From the NCBI GenBank assembly GCA_029262195.1, contig JAJCZX010000021.1, positions 124,001-188,000 on the forward strand: a DNA stretch of 64,000 bases, in the 5' to 3' direction. Positions 1 through 8,161 of this stretch are shown piece by piece. Source of the DNA: Gemmatimonadota bacterium (GTDB lineage: Bacteria; Gemmatimonadota; Gemmatimonadetes; Gemmatimonadales; GWC2-71-9). Made by a program: the position numbers and the translations under genes. The number at the start of each line of letters is the position of its first letter. The first letter of the stretch is position 1. Below the pieces are notes generated by a model. That model saw nothing but the letters and a program-made list of their open reading frames with translations. It had not been told where the DNA came from and ran no database searches.

Positions 1-789
1 TCGGATGCGCCGCACGTAACTCTTGGTTTCGGAGGACGGGTTTTGAAACCTTTGTATTACGCTTCGGGCAACTCGCTTCTCCCCGACGGGGGATCGCTTA
101 CGATCACGAACTCAGGGTCGGCTGTCCCCAGTGTTGCGGCGCGGATTCAATTCGAGGGGTTCAACACTCCCGAGATACCCAATGGCTCCGCGAGCGATTA
201 TCTCGATCAGGGGTCGGGTTTTGCCGCCGATCTGTTGGCTCGGATTGAGTGGCCGACATCGGGTTTTGCTGCCGAGGTCATGGTGGCGAACATTGGAAGT
301 CTGGACATTGATGCGGTTGAACGACGGGAGACTAATATCAACGTCAGTGGTAGCACCTTCAACGAGGTTTTTGACCTTCTGCAAGAAGAAGTTCTCGACC
401 AATTCGGCAATCTTGTCAAAGACGATACTCTTTCCTTCGATGTCCAGGACACGGTAGCACTCTCGATTGATCTCCCGAAAGTGGTTCGCATTACAGCCAG
501 CGCCTGGGCGAATTCAATTCTTCAAATCGACGTTGCAGCCACCGCTCCGGTGTCAGGGCAGTTCAAGAGCCCCCTCGGTGTCGACGTTGGTACGACCTGG
601 AGGTTTTCCAGGGTTATACCGCTGAGGTTCGGTGTGATGATGGGTGGGGATCAGGGGATAGGTTTCACCGGAGGAATTGCAGTTGAAGGTCGGAATTTCC
701 TGATGCAATTCTATGGTGGCACCCTTGGCGGGCTGTTCGGCAAAGCCAAAGGTGGCGGTGGCCGGTTCGAATTCGGAGTCTTCTTCTAG
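1..789 (+). CDS. C-terminal part of an outer-membrane beta-barrel-like protein (partial)
   Basis: The reading frame is open from base 1, so the gene almost certainly begins before the window; a TTG at 43 is the first possible start inside it but has no convincing ribosome binding site. The visible 262 codons alternate polar and hydrophobic residues, are rich in Gly near the end and finish in aromatic residues (GVFF), as outer-membrane barrels often do. The style resembles DUF5723-like barrel proteins, but this is resemblance only. No catalytic motif is seen. It ends just before a convergent small gene. Confidence 0.6.
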   Translation, partial: SDAPHVTLGFGGRVLKPLYYASGNSLLPDGGSLTITNSGSAVPSVAARIQFEGFNTPEIPNGSASDYLDQGSGFAADLLARIEWPTSGFAAEVMVANIGSLDIDAVERRETNINVSGSTFNEVFDLLQEEVLDQFGNLVKDDTLSFDVQDTVALSIDLPKVVRITASAWANSILQIDVAATAPVSGQFKSPLGVDVGTTWRFSRVIPLRFGVMMGGDQGIGFTGGIAVEGRNFLMQFYGGTLGGLFGKAKGGGGRFEFGVFF

Positions 790-820
790 ACCAATCGCGG
801 GTCCGTCCGTTCCGGTTTTT

Positions 821-1132
821 CTAAAACAAGCCGGAGCGGGCGGACAACCACAGCCTGGTAAGTCGATCAAACCCGACCTGGAGTTGCTCGGCGACCATCG
901 GCCCGGGAGGCCCCTGGAGGGCTTCTTTCATTTCGTTTACGATCTTCGGAGCCTCTTGCCTGCCCTGCATGGCTTTGTCAGCCAGAATCGCGTCGAGAAT
1001 CTTGCCTACTTTTTCCAATTCGGCTTCGTCGTCGGGTACCTGAAAAAGGTAATCGGCGGAGTCTTTCCCCAGCTGGCAGAGCTTTCCGACCCGATCGACT
1101 ACTGATGGCCTCGGCTTCGGTTGATCTTCCAT
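821..1132 (-). CDS. Small hypothetical protein, 103 aa
   Basis: Unrecognised, mostly helical and charged protein with no signal peptide or membrane segment. The ATG at 1132 is preceded by a GGGGA-type ribosome binding site at a suitable distance. An overlapping plus-strand frame (713-1105) has less natural composition and I take it as a shadow. It converges with the outer-membrane protein fragment to its left and is divergent from the TolB-like lipoprotein gene. No function can be assigned. Confidence 0.5.
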   Translation of the reverse strand: MEDQPKPRPSVVDRVGKLCQLGKDSADYLFQVPDDEAELEKVGKILDAILADKAMQGRQEAPKIVNEMKEALQGPPGPMVAEQLQVGFDRLTRLWLSARSGLF

Positions 1133-1179
1133 TCTTCTGTCCCCGTGCGGTTGTGGGAGTATTACCCTTTTTGAAAGTA

Positions 1180-1255
1180 GTTGTGGTGAGTTTGGTCACG
1201 AAGTGCGGATCTTCTGTAAAATCCGGGTTCGAATTTCGTGAAGGGCTACCACAAC
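1180..1255. other. Nested inverted repeats upstream of the TolB-like lipoprotein
   Basis: GTTGTGGT at 1180-1187 pairs with ACCACAAC at 1248-1255. Inside it TCACGAA at 1196-1202 pairs with TTCGTGA at 1235-1241, and GGAT at 1207 pairs with ATCC at 1221. The three nested arms could fold into one long hairpin in the DNA between two divergent genes. It may be a structured leader, a small RNA or a regulatory site. Confidence 0.4.
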
Positions 1256-1323
1256 AACAGAAATCCGTTATTCTGTCAGCGTAGGCGATTCGTTAGTTAA
1301 AATAACCTGGAAGAATTTATAGA

Positions 1324-2421
1324 ATGATTGACCATAAAGCTCTGAAAAGTCCTTTGGCTCTGAGTCTTGCCGTTGTGGCCCTGGTATCCTGCAGTAGCGC
1401 CGGTGAACAATCTGCGCCGGCGCCGGGAGTCGAAAGAGAACTCCTGGAAGGTGAACCTTTCTTTGGTTCGGTAACGCAGTTGACGTTTGGTGGCCAAAAC
1501 GCGGAAGCTTACTTCTCCTCTGATGGCACTCAGTTGATTTTCCAGAGGCAGGTGACCGATGAAGTTTGCGACCAGCAATTCACCATCAATATCGACGGTT
1601 CTGATATGAAGATGGTGTCGAACGGACTTGGGCGCACTACGTGTGGTTATTTCTATGACAACGATGAGCGAATCGTATATTCCAGTACGTTTGAACACAA
1701 CGAGAGTTGTCCTGTGCCACCCGATTTTTCACAGGGTTACGTCTGGGGGTTGTTTGAGTTCGATATTTATACCTCAAAACCCGATGGAAGTGACCTTCAG
1801 GTGATTTTCGACGGTCCGGGTTACGACGGTGAAGCAACTCTATCGAGAGACGGGTCGAAGATTGTATTCACGTCGGTACGCAACGGTGACCTAGATATTT
1901 ACACGATGAACCCCGACGGTTCGGACGTCCGCCAACTAACCAACACGGTCGGCTATGACGGAGGCCCCTTCTTCTCCCCTGATGGAAGTAAGATCGTCTA
2001 CCGTACCTGGCACCCGGAAGGGGAAGAGGAAAGAGCTGAATATCTTGCCCTTCTGGCCGACAAAAAAGTTCGTCCCAGCAGGATGGAAATCTGGGTGATG
2101 AACGCTGACGGCTCAGACCAGCATCAGGTCACTGACCTGGGCGGGGCCAACTTCGCCCCGTTTTACCACCCGGACGGCCAGAGGATTCTCTTTTCAAGTA
2201 ATCACGCTGACACGTCGGCTAGAAGCTCCAACTTCGATCTTTATATGATCAACGAAGACGGTAGCAATATGGTGCAGGTAACCAATCACGCGGAGTTCGA
2301 TGGCTTTCCCCAGTTCTCCCCGGATGGGACGAAACTGGTTTTCGCGTCGAATCGGTTCGGAGAGGTTCAGGGCGAAACGAATATCTTTATCGCCGATTGG
2401 GTGGAGCCCGGAGCGGAGTAA
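1324..2421 (+). CDS. TolB-like (PD40) beta-propeller lipoprotein
   Basis: A 365-residue protein with a lipoprotein signal peptide (LVSC, lipidated Cys about residue 23) followed by repeated PD40/TolB blades. At least four blades show the F-SPDG-K-I-F-S pattern followed by D-IY-MN-DGS-QLT, between residues 50 and 360. Proteins of this type are envelope-anchored and usually mediate protein contacts; TolB itself serves the Tol-Pal system, but this copy has no tol or pal neighbours, so it is better called a TolB-like propeller of unknown partner. A GGAAG site lies about 10 bases before the ATG. It converges with infA. Confidence 0.85.
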   Translation: MIDHKALKSPLALSLAVVALVSCSSAGEQSAPAPGVERELLEGEPFFGSVTQLTFGGQNAEAYFSSDGTQLIFQRQVTDEVCDQQFTINIDGSDMKMVSNGLGRTTCGYFYDNDERIVYSSTFEHNESCPVPPDFSQGYVWGLFEFDIYTSKPDGSDLQVIFDGPGYDGEATLSRDGSKIVFTSVRNGDLDIYTMNPDGSDVRQLTNTVGYDGGPFFSPDGSKIVYRTWHPEGEEERAEYLALLADKKVRPSRMEIWVMNADGSDQHQVTDLGGANFAPFYHPDGQRILFSSNHADTSARSSNFDLYMINEDGSNMVQVTNHAEFDGFPQFSPDGTKLVFASNRFGEVQGETNIFIADWVEPGAE

Positions 2422-2445
2422 GGTCCGCGCTCTGTGGTTAGTTGA

Positions 2446-2661
2446 TTACTTGTACCTGTAGGTAATTCGTCCCCTGGTGAGGTCGTAAGGAGAAAGATCG
2501 ACCGCTACGCGGTCTCCACGGAGGATTCGGATATAGTGTTTGCGCATTTTTCCTGAAACATATGCGAGCACTTCATGTCCGTTTTCGAGTTCAACTTTAA
2601 ATGTAGTATTGGGAAGTACCTCCTTAACCGTCCCCATCATTTGTATTGCATCACCAGCCAC
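2446..2661 (-). CDS. infA: Translation initiation factor IF-1
   Basis: A 71-residue S1/OB-fold protein of the usual IF-1 length. Diagnostic stretches are present: [32 protein letters not shown] and [12 protein letters not shown]-1 binds the A site of the 30S subunit during initiation with IF-2 and IF-3. The likely start is GTG at 2661; a strong AGGAGG lies 14 bases upstream, which is longer than ideal, and no in-frame ATG sits closer. It follows the zinc-ribbon gene on the same strand by 18 bases, so they are probably co-transcribed. Confidence 0.96.
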   Translation of the reverse strand: MAGDAIQMMGTVKEVLPNTTFKVELENGHEVLAYVSGKMRKHYIRILRGDRVAVDLSPYDLTRGRITYRYK

Positions 2662-2679
2662 AGTTTTTCTTGATACCTC

Positions 2680-2931
2680 CTAAACGAATTCCGGTTCTGC
2701 CATAGGAACAAAGTTCGTTGGCATATAAACAGCAGATCTTTTGCACTTACGACAGGTCAAGCGCACCTGACGGTACACTTCTCCCGGTGTGTCCGTCAAC
2801 CGCTTCTTCGGACTTCGGTCGAATTGCGAATGTCCGCAGGATGGACAATTTACGGATTCACCGTTCCTGTCACAGCTAATAACCTGGAGCGCTTCGCCCG
2901 CTTTGTATTCGTTTGCTCCTCTGCGTCCCAT
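2680..2931 (-). CDS. Small zinc-ribbon protein
   Basis: An 83-residue protein with two Cys pairs, CPSCGH and CRKCKR, spaced as in a single zinc ribbon, and basic residues around them. I place the start at the ATG at 2931, because an AGGGGAG ribosome binding site sits 7 bases before it; the longer frame to 2994 lacks this. Such small ribbons often bind nucleic acid or the ribosome, and its position directly upstream of infA fits a role in translation or transcription, but that is inference. Confidence 0.7.
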   Translation of the reverse strand: MGRRGANEYKAGEALQVISCDRNGESVNCPSCGHSQFDRSPKKRLTDTPGEVYRQVRLTCRKCKRSAVYMPTNFVPMAEPEFV

Positions 2932-3062
2932 TTTGTGACTCCCCTCTGGCTTGAGAATTGCGGGTAATGTATCCGCGGTTGAGTAACATGGCAAACACGG
3001 CTCTTGACCGCGGCCCTATTTGGGTTAAGTCTGGAATAGTCGAAAAATCAGGATGACAGAAA

Positions 3063-3338
3063 ATGGAAGATCTTACCAGCAACAATGACCTGGTTATGGT
3101 AGCGGATATTGAAGTTACCGAGGTTGAGCCGGGGCGTACAATGCTCCAGATGAAAGGGACCGGGGCCGATCGATCCGACTATCGGATTGAGCTGCATCTT
3201 GAAGTGCCCATGGACCGCACCACCCGTACCGCGCTTGGCGAGCTTCTGGCCCAGTCGGACCTCAGGGTGTGGAGAAGCGTTAAAAACACGCTCAAGTCGC
3301 GGCGGCTCAGGTTGAAGCGGGCTGCAAAAAAGGCCTAA
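3063..3338 (+). CDS. Hypothetical protein with basic C-terminus, 91 aa
   Basis: Unrecognised. The first 75 residues look like a small mixed alpha/beta domain and the last 20 are strongly basic (LKSRRLRLKRAAKKA), suggesting nucleic-acid contact. It is divergent from the infA pair. A hairpin with GGTAACT and AGTTACC arms directly follows the stop codon and may end the transcript. Confidence 0.65.
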   Translation: MEDLTSNNDLVMVADIEVTEVEPGRTMLQMKGTGADRSDYRIELHLEVPMDRTTRTALGELLAQSDLRVWRSVKNTLKSRRLRLKRAAKKA

Positions 3339-3364
3339 CTGGTAACTGTTACAAGAGTTACCGG
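3339..3364 (+). terminator. Possible weak terminator hairpin
   Basis: CTGGTAACT (3339-3347) and AGTTACCGG (3356-3364) form a nine-pair stem including a G-T wobble, with an eight-base loop, followed by only a short TTT. It overlaps the stop region of the 91-aa gene. The weak U-run makes this uncertain. Confidence 0.4.
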
Positions 3365-3521
3365 TTTGGTGAATCCGTGAAACGGCCTGATGAGGGCCGA
3401 AAAACGGTGGAGTTGGGCACGTCTTTGAATTGTGGGCATTGCTTGCGATTAAAGTTGAAGTTAGTTGTGTAACTTGTTGGAGTATAACTAGTTGCTGTGT
3501 TTTAGTGTGCCGTGTGGCTCC

Positions 3522-3550
3522 TTGACGAAATCACTCCTACCTACTATTAT
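3522..3550 (+). promoter_or_regulatory. Sigma-70-type promoter for the histone H1-like gene
   Basis: TTGACG at 3522-3527 and TATTAT at 3545-3550 are separated by exactly 17 bases. Transcription would begin near 3557, giving a leader of roughly 25 bases before the ATG at 3583. It is the best-looking housekeeping promoter I found in the window. Confidence 0.7.
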
Positions 3551-3582
3551 CCCGCTCCAAATTTTAAGAGAATAGTGGTGTT

Positions 3583-4089
3583 ATGAGCGGTGAACTTGGC
3601 GATAACCAAATATCGGCATTGTTAGAATCAGTTCCCGGAATTGCCAACGTTTTGAGGAATCCCGTAGCGGACGCTCTGGTCAATATGATCAAAGCCGGTG
3701 CTAAACAGGGTCCTTTTTACGCCGAGGACGCTGAAGAATTAATTCAATATGCGGTGCGGCGAAAAATCATTGCCGCTAAAGAGGGCGAAGAAATCCTCAG
3801 CGAAGTAACCAAAGCGGCAAAAGGAAGAAAAAGGCCGCCAAAGGTCATAAAGCGCCCTCCCCCAAGTGAAAAACGCCGGGCTTTTGGGTCGGCCAGGAAA
3901 GTTGTTGCCAAACCGGAACCCAAAACCGAAGTCAAAAAGGCGACAAAGAAAGCTGTGAAAAAGACCACCGCAGCCAAGAAGGTAGCGAAGAAAGCGGTTA
4001 AGAAAACAGCGAAGAAAGTTGCCAAAAAAGCCGCTACCAAGAAAAAAGTGGCTAAGAAAACGAAAAAAGCATCCAAACGTAGTAGATAA
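3583..4089 (+). CDS. Histone H1-like Lys/Ala-rich protein
   Basis: 168 residues in two parts. Residues 1-75 form a helical acidic/neutral domain. From about residue 80 to the end the protein is built of K-K-A/V-A-K-K repeats with Pro-rich patches, like the tail of histone H1 and of bacterial AlgP- or Hc1-like proteins. Such tails bind DNA or RNA without strong sequence preference, so a nucleoid or RNA-compacting role is likely. The gene has its own promoter (3522-3550) and a strong terminator (4104-4135), so it is a single-gene unit. What the N-terminal domain binds is not evident. Confidence 0.75.
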   Translation: MSGELGDNQISALLESVPGIANVLRNPVADALVNMIKAGAKQGPFYAEDAEELIQYAVRRKIIAAKEGEEILSEVTKAAKGRKRPPKVIKRPPPSEKRRAFGSARKVVAKPEPKTEVKKATKKAVKKTTAAKKVAKKAVKKTAKKVAKKAATKKKVAKKTKKASKRSR

Positions 4090-4103
4090 GCAGGTGAGCG
4101 ATT

Positions 4104-4135
4104 AAACGGACAGTTGCCAAGACTGTCCGTTTTTC
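4104..4135 (+). terminator. Rho-independent terminator
   Basis: AAACGGACAG (4104-4113) pairs perfectly with CTGTCCGTTT (4123-4132), with a nine-base loop and a T-run. It lies just after the stop codon of the histone H1-like gene. Confidence 0.85.
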
Positions 4136-4149
4136 GTAACGTGTGATTG

Positions 4150-4995
4150 ATGCCTGTCTCACTGTGCGAATTCGCCGAAGATCTCCGCTCGTTTTTATCC
4201 ACCCCAACTCCTGAAGGTATGCTCAAGGAGTGGGACCGGCTGAGCGTTGATCTCCGCGGCAAACAGGCCCTGCGGTACGCTCGACGCGGTGCTGGCGGAG
4301 AGCCGGTTCTTACAGAGGTTGACGGCCTTCTCCTCCGAGCGATGTCTCGGATTACTGGCTTTTCAGATATCCCGACCCGCGCCTCCGCCCGACTGCGAAC
4401 TTTCAGGTACGCCGAACTTGAGCGGATGCAGTGTGCAGCCTCTGCTGTTCTGGTGGACCGCAGGTTTGGTGCGGCAGGACTTCATTCCCTGGTCGATGAC
4501 CGCGAAGCGCCGCTCGCAAGACGGTATTTTGCTTTTCTCTGTTTGTCGGAAAGGCATTTGCCGGGGGATTGGGAATTTTTCTGCAAGTATCTGGTGGGAC
4601 GACATCATCATGCTCTTGTCGCGACTGCGATCGAGTCCCTCAGGTACTACCCGGAACATAAACCTTCTGAACTACTCGTGCGCATGTTCGGCGCAGTCAG
4701 GAGAGATTCGAATTTGAGGCGTTTTCTGGGGCCGAGAATTCTGCAGACTTTGTATGTGTTGGCCGACGATTGTTCCCGACCTTTATTTGAAGATCTTCTC
4801 TCCGTTGGCCATACGGAGGCCGACCCCGTGGTGTGCGAGGTGATGCGGGCCATAGTGATGATCTTCCGACTAACCGGCTCGATTCCGCAAAATTCGAAAT
4901 TCTCGACCGAGGTGGATACAAAGGGCGCGATGGACTTCGCCACCCTGACCTACGAAAATCTCCGATCTTCGTTTATTTCCGTCGAAGTCCTGTAG
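4150..4995 (+). CDS. Hypothetical protein, possibly alpha-helical repeat, 281 aa
   Basis: No recognised domain, signal peptide or membrane segment. The middle (residues 90-220) consists of paired amphipathic helices rich in Leu, Arg and Ala, reminiscent of HEAT-like repeats, which would suggest a binding scaffold. The ATG at 4150 directly follows an in-frame TTG at 4147; I prefer the ATG. It ends one base before the end of a convergent secreted-protein gene, and no terminator separates them. Confidence 0.6.
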   Translation: MPVSLCEFAEDLRSFLSTPTPEGMLKEWDRLSVDLRGKQALRYARRGAGGEPVLTEVDGLLLRAMSRITGFSDIPTRASARLRTFRYAELERMQCAASAVLVDRRFGAAGLHSLVDDREAPLARRYFAFLCLSERHLPGDWEFFCKYLVGRHHHALVATAIESLRYYPEHKPSELLVRMFGAVRRDSNLRRFLGPRILQTLYVLADDCSRPLFEDLLSVGHTEADPVVCEVMRAIVMIFRLTGSIPQNSKFSTEVDTKGAMDFATLTYENLRSSFISVEVL

Positions 4996-4996
4996 C

Positions 4997-5818
4997 CTAC
5001 CGAAAAATTTTTCTGAAAATCATACTTCCGCTCCCAGGAATAGTTCTGCGGAATTGCATTGCGTTCCCAAACGGGTCGTGATAACCAATCCAGACGTCGG
5101 GGTCATCGACCTCCAGGGAATCGGCCGGGATCGAGTCCGTGACAATCGTCAGCTCCGCGGTTTCTTCGATCGCTTCTTCTTCGGCCTCGGTGACTGTAGA
5201 ATCGACTCCCCAGTCGAACCTGAAAGTCCTCACGTTGCGATTCCACTCCCCAAGATGTGTTTCGCCGTCCGGTAGTTCTTTCCATGTGGCATTCCCGTTT
5301 GCGAAAACTCGCAACAGGATCGTTGTCGAAAGAGTGTCGGCCTGAAAAACGCCCAGCCAATTACCGGTGAAAGGTCTGCCGAGCTCCGATTGAGGTGACA
5401 TGGTGACGATTGACCCATCGGCGGTGTAGAACAACATCCTATCAAGTACAAGTTCGTAGCGAACTCGGAAAACGGTATCTCCGGTAACAATGATCGAATC
5501 TTCCGTGATCCTATAATCGTGAGCTGTCGGCGTTGCCCGGCTAGTGTTTACCAAGACCATTGTGTCGGGAAAAAACTCCAACCACAGACCGTTGGTTGGC
5601 AAATCTGTAAGTATCCCGACCCACCTGAGGTGGGGCAGCGGGAATCGCGGTTCTTCTTCAAGTACCGGGATTTCGAAATCCTGGGCTTCTATTGGCGATG
5701 CGGGAATAGAGAAAAGTGACAAACCGGCCAGGAACATAGAGACTGCAGCGAGAGTCAGGCGTTCGAAAAGTAGACGCTTAAGCGTTTCGAGGGACCGTGA
5801 TGGGTTTTTTAACGTCAT
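4997..5818 (-). CDS. Secreted hypothetical protein, 273 aa
   Basis: Begins with a basic stretch and a hydrophobic segment (TLAAVSMFLAGLSLFSIP) followed by SPIEAQ, a likely signal peptidase site. The mature part is beta-rich, with an acidic loop near residue 225 (TEAEEEAIEE). The start at 5818 (MTLKNP) gives a normal signal peptide; the frame remains open to 5878, but this would add an unlikely leader. No strong ribosome binding site is seen. Function unknown; periplasmic or outer-membrane location is inferred. Confidence 0.65.
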   Translation of the reverse strand: MTLKNPSRSLETLKRLLFERLTLAAVSMFLAGLSLFSIPASPIEAQDFEIPVLEEEPRFPLPHLRWVGILTDLPTNGLWLEFFPDTMVLVNTSRATPTAHDYRITEDSIIVTGDTVFRVRYELVLDRMLFYTADGSIVTMSPQSELGRPFTGNWLGVFQADTLSTTILLRVFANGNATWKELPDGETHLGEWNRNVRTFRFDWGVDSTVTEAEEEAIEETAELTIVTDSIPADSLEVDDPDVWIGYHDPFGNAMQFRRTIPGSGSMIFRKIFR

Positions 5819-6009
5819 GAGAGGAAGATAAAAATCGAGAGGCCAGACGCAACGTATGTTTAGTCCGGGTGAGACCAAGTTGTCCGATAGAGGGTATTAC
5901 GGGGGAAGTGGACACTGTGCGGGGGGTATTGACCCCATTATCTTGTTTGGCCGTGGAGGCTCCTGCGGGTCCGTACACGACCTATGTAGAAAAAGAGGAA
6001 ATGCTGTAA

Positions 6010-6552
6010 ATGAAGAAATTGGTTTTTTTGTTGGCGCTCTTTACGGTTTTACCAGCTTCGGCAGCAAATGCCCAGGAGGTGGTGCCCGACCCTGTGGTAC
6101 TGGATAGCGTTAAGCAATCCTATCAAGATGCTATGATCGTTGTTCGGGATACCCTGCTTGCTGTTCAAACGCTGGCTTCCAGGGCGTCGAGAGACCTCAA
6201 TGGGACCGCCTATGATGTTGTTGTGTCTCGGATCGGGAGACTTCGGAGAGCCTGTGACGCAGCCGCCCTGGTGGCTGAAGAAAAAGCGGAGGTTTTTAAC
6301 CGCCGAGGGGCGGAACCTCACCTGGAAGACCTGGTTGAATCGGTTTCCGCAGCGTTGGGCGATTTAGTTGTCGAAATAAATCGAAACTGCATCAGCGTTT
6401 TTACTCCAGAGTTGGCGCAGGCTCAAGACTCCTTGACCCAGTGGGGTCCGTATCACATCCGGCAGGCTAGTCGGCTTGGGCAAGAGTATGTCGCCGCTGC
6501 CTATGCTCTGGCTCAGGCTGCCGAGTTCAGGATTCCGCCAAGGTTTCGTTAG
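6010..6552 (+). CDS. Periplasmic helical hypothetical protein, 180 aa
   Basis: A clear signal peptide (MKKLVFLLALF...SAANAQ) ends near residue 22. The mature protein is helical and charged with two Cys residues (RRACDA and NRNCIS) that could form a disulfide. An AGAGGAA motif precedes the ATG, rather far upstream. No family recognised. It is followed by a convergent MerR-like regulator gene. Confidence 0.7.
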   Translation: MKKLVFLLALFTVLPASAANAQEVVPDPVVLDSVKQSYQDAMIVVRDTLLAVQTLASRASRDLNGTAYDVVVSRIGRLRRACDAAALVAEEKAEVFNRRGAEPHLEDLVESVSAALGDLVVEINRNCISVFTPELAQAQDSLTQWGPYHIRQASRLGQEYVAAAYALAQAAEFRIPPRFR

Positions 6553-6595
6553 GGCAGGCAGGATGGCTTCGCGGTCTCCTGTCCACCGTCTTTTT

Positions 6596-7258
6596 TTAGC
6601 CTTCGATTTTCTGGTCGGCGATTAGCCTGGACAGCGTCAATAACACTGCCTCCGAGACTGGCCCAAGGTCGTCGACGTCTTTTACAAAGGGATGGTTGTC
6701 GCTCAGATGTAACTCTATTCCTGGTGATATTTCCAGCCGTATCCACCGAGCCGAAGGCCTTGCGTTTTCTTGATCTCCACCCGATTCGGGGAGGGTTTTG
6801 AAAATCCGCCCGGTACGACCGCTCGTGCGGGCGTCCGCTCCTGCCAGAGGCAACGCGGACGGCGACGGCAGCTCGGAACCGATGGCCGAAGCCACCCTCC
6901 GCTCGAGTACGTCTCCCGTCAGCTGATTGATCTCTCCTGCTATAGAGTCGAGCGTGGCTCCTTCCATCTGGCGCGACTTGATGAAGAGCACCTGCAGTAA
7001 GTGACGATAGTGGTAGGTTGCAGAAGTACCCTTGCCCTCAGGCGGCGTGACCAACCCACGGGTAACGTAGAACCGCACCGTCCGCTGGCTGGGTAACTGC
7101 GCCGCAGCCGCGTTAATCGGTTTGACCGACGAAGAAAACAACGCAGCTCCGGTTATTGCCACGAGGTCTTTTAGGTTCCAGGGAGCTAGCTGGCGGTACT
7201 TTCTGAGCGTCAGAAGAGGGTCATCGCGGTCGTTTCGTACGTCCATTCCGATGGTCAA
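6596..7258 (-). CDS. MerR-like transcriptional regulator
   Basis: 220 residues. Residues 55-110 carry a winged helix-turn-helix of the MerR type: SQRTVRFYVTRGLVTPPEGK, then YHYRHLLQVLFIKSRQ, ending in the usual hydrophobic helix (LDSIAGEINQL). The C-terminal half, after a Ser/Pro/Gly-rich linker, has no metal-binding Cys cluster, so the ligand is unknown. Start may be 7258 or the second Met at 7246. An N-terminal extension of about 55 residues before the HTH is unusual for MerR proteins. It is divergent from the prepilin gene. Confidence 0.75.
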   Translation of the reverse strand: MTIGMDVRNDRDDPLLTLRKYRQLAPWNLKDLVAITGAALFSSSVKPINAAAAQLPSQRTVRFYVTRGLVTPPEGKGTSATYHYRHLLQVLFIKSRQMEGATLDSIAGEINQLTGDVLERRVASAIGSELPSPSALPLAGADARTSGRTGRIFKTLPESGGDQENARPSARWIRLEISPGIELHLSDNHPFVKDVDDLGPVSEAVLLTLSRLIADQKIEG

Positions 7259-7419
7259 ACGATGCTACCTCACAAGTTGTTTTGGGGGGCGAAAGGGCGA
7301 GAGAAAATACGCCCGAAGTTGGGCGCGAAGCAAGAGTCGCCAGGTGCCGGAGTTTTTTTAGCCCTGCCGCGCATGACTCAGGTTATTCCGGGCCCTGCCC
7401 ACTCGACAAATTTGCTCTC

Positions 7420-7848
7420 ATGAAACGCGGTTTTTCAATTGTAGAGATAGTGGCGATTATCGCCGTTTTAGGGGTGATGCTGTCGATCGTGGTGCCGCGT
7501 TTTCTGAGCCGAGTCGACCGGCTGCTGGTTGGGAACGCGACTTCAGCTGTTGCTTCTTTTTACGGAGGAGCTCGATTTGGCTCCGTGGTACGGGGGTCGC
7601 CGGTGAGAATTGAGTTCGCGTCCGATACTCTCAGAGCTTTTTTCGAAGGAAAGAACGATTCTTTGTTTCTGGTCGCTCCGGGTCCGCTGCATCACGGGGT
7701 TAACATGCGGGGCAGTCGCAACGTCATACGTTTGTATCCCAATGGAGTCGGGTGGGGTGCCGCCAACACCAAGTTGGTGCTGTGGAGAGGGGTCGTGTCC
7801 GAGTCGCTGACAACCTCGCGCTTGGGCAGAATGAAACGTTGGCGTTGA
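7420..7848 (+). CDS. Type IV prepilin/pseudopilin-like protein
   Basis: A 142-residue protein starting MKRG|FSIVEIVAIIAVLGV: a short basic leader, a Gly before the cleavage point, Phe at mature position 1 and Glu at position 5. This is the prepilin peptidase (PilD) signal followed by the hydrophobic assembly helix. The rest resembles minor pilins or GspH/FimT-type pseudopilins, beta-rich and without an obvious disulfide loop. I chose the ATG at 7420 because it puts the cleavage site where it should be; the frame is open upstream to 7282. pilT at 17.5-19 kb shows the genome has a pilus or related machine. Confidence 0.8.
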   Translation: MKRGFSIVEIVAIIAVLGVMLSIVVPRFLSRVDRLLVGNATSAVASFYGGARFGSVVRGSPVRIEFASDTLRAFFEGKNDSLFLVAPGPLHHGVNMRGSRNVIRLYPNGVGWGAANTKLVLWRGVVSESLTTSRLGRMKRWR

Positions 7849-7907
7849 CTTGCAACCTTTTTGAGTCGGGCCGCATCTAAGTTTGTGAAGGGGCATGGAA
7901 GGTAAAA

Positions 7908-8087
7908 ATGAAAACCAACGTCAATGAGAACCCGCGCCCTTCTCCGCCCGGTAGTGGACCGGGCCAAACCGGTCCCCGGCGAGCACTGGCGATGAAGGGG
8001 GTTGAGACTCTCAACGAACGGAGGCTGAGGCCTACTGTTTTAAGGGCCACGGGCGGAAAAACTAGGTGGCCAAAAAGAGAAACTTGA
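7908..8087 (+). CDS. Small basic Pro/Gly-rich ORF, 59 aa
   Basis: ATG at 7908 is preceded by GGAAGG at good spacing. The 59-residue product is basic, with PRPSPPGSGPGQTGPRR near its start and RWPKRET at its end, and no membrane segment. It follows the prepilin gene by 59 bases and ends in a hairpin plus strong terminator (8087-8159). The region could equally be a non-coding structured RNA; composition alone does not decide. Confidence 0.4.
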   Translation: MKTNVNENPRPSPPGSGPGQTGPRRALAMKGVETLNERRLRPTVLRATGGKTRWPKRET

Positions 8088-8159
8088 CTGGTTACAGGTG
8101 TTGGACGGCGGCGCCTGGCAGCCAGTTTAGCCCGGGGTGTAATGCCCCGGGCTTTTTTT
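8087..8159 (+). terminator. Stem structure and strong Rho-independent terminator
   Basis: The terminator is AGCCCGGGG (8129-8137), loop of seven, CCCCGGGCT (8145-8153), then seven T. Directly upstream a second structure forms from ACTGG (8087-8091) with CCAGT (8122-8126) and CAGGTG (8095-8100) with CGCCTG (8112-8117). The U-run faces the plus strand, so it ends the prepilin/small-ORF transcript. Confidence 0.85.
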
Positions 8160-8161
8160 GT

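Noticed and set aside
1180-1255. Possible tRNA (GTTCGAAT and a 7-base acceptor-like stem)
   Set aside because: The GTTCGAA lies 14 bases too far from the acceptor strand, and there is no T-stem or D-arm.
3744-4262. Minus-strand frame of 172 codons
   Set aside because: It is the antisense of the Lys-rich repeats, giving Phe/Leu/Ala runs; a compositional artefact.
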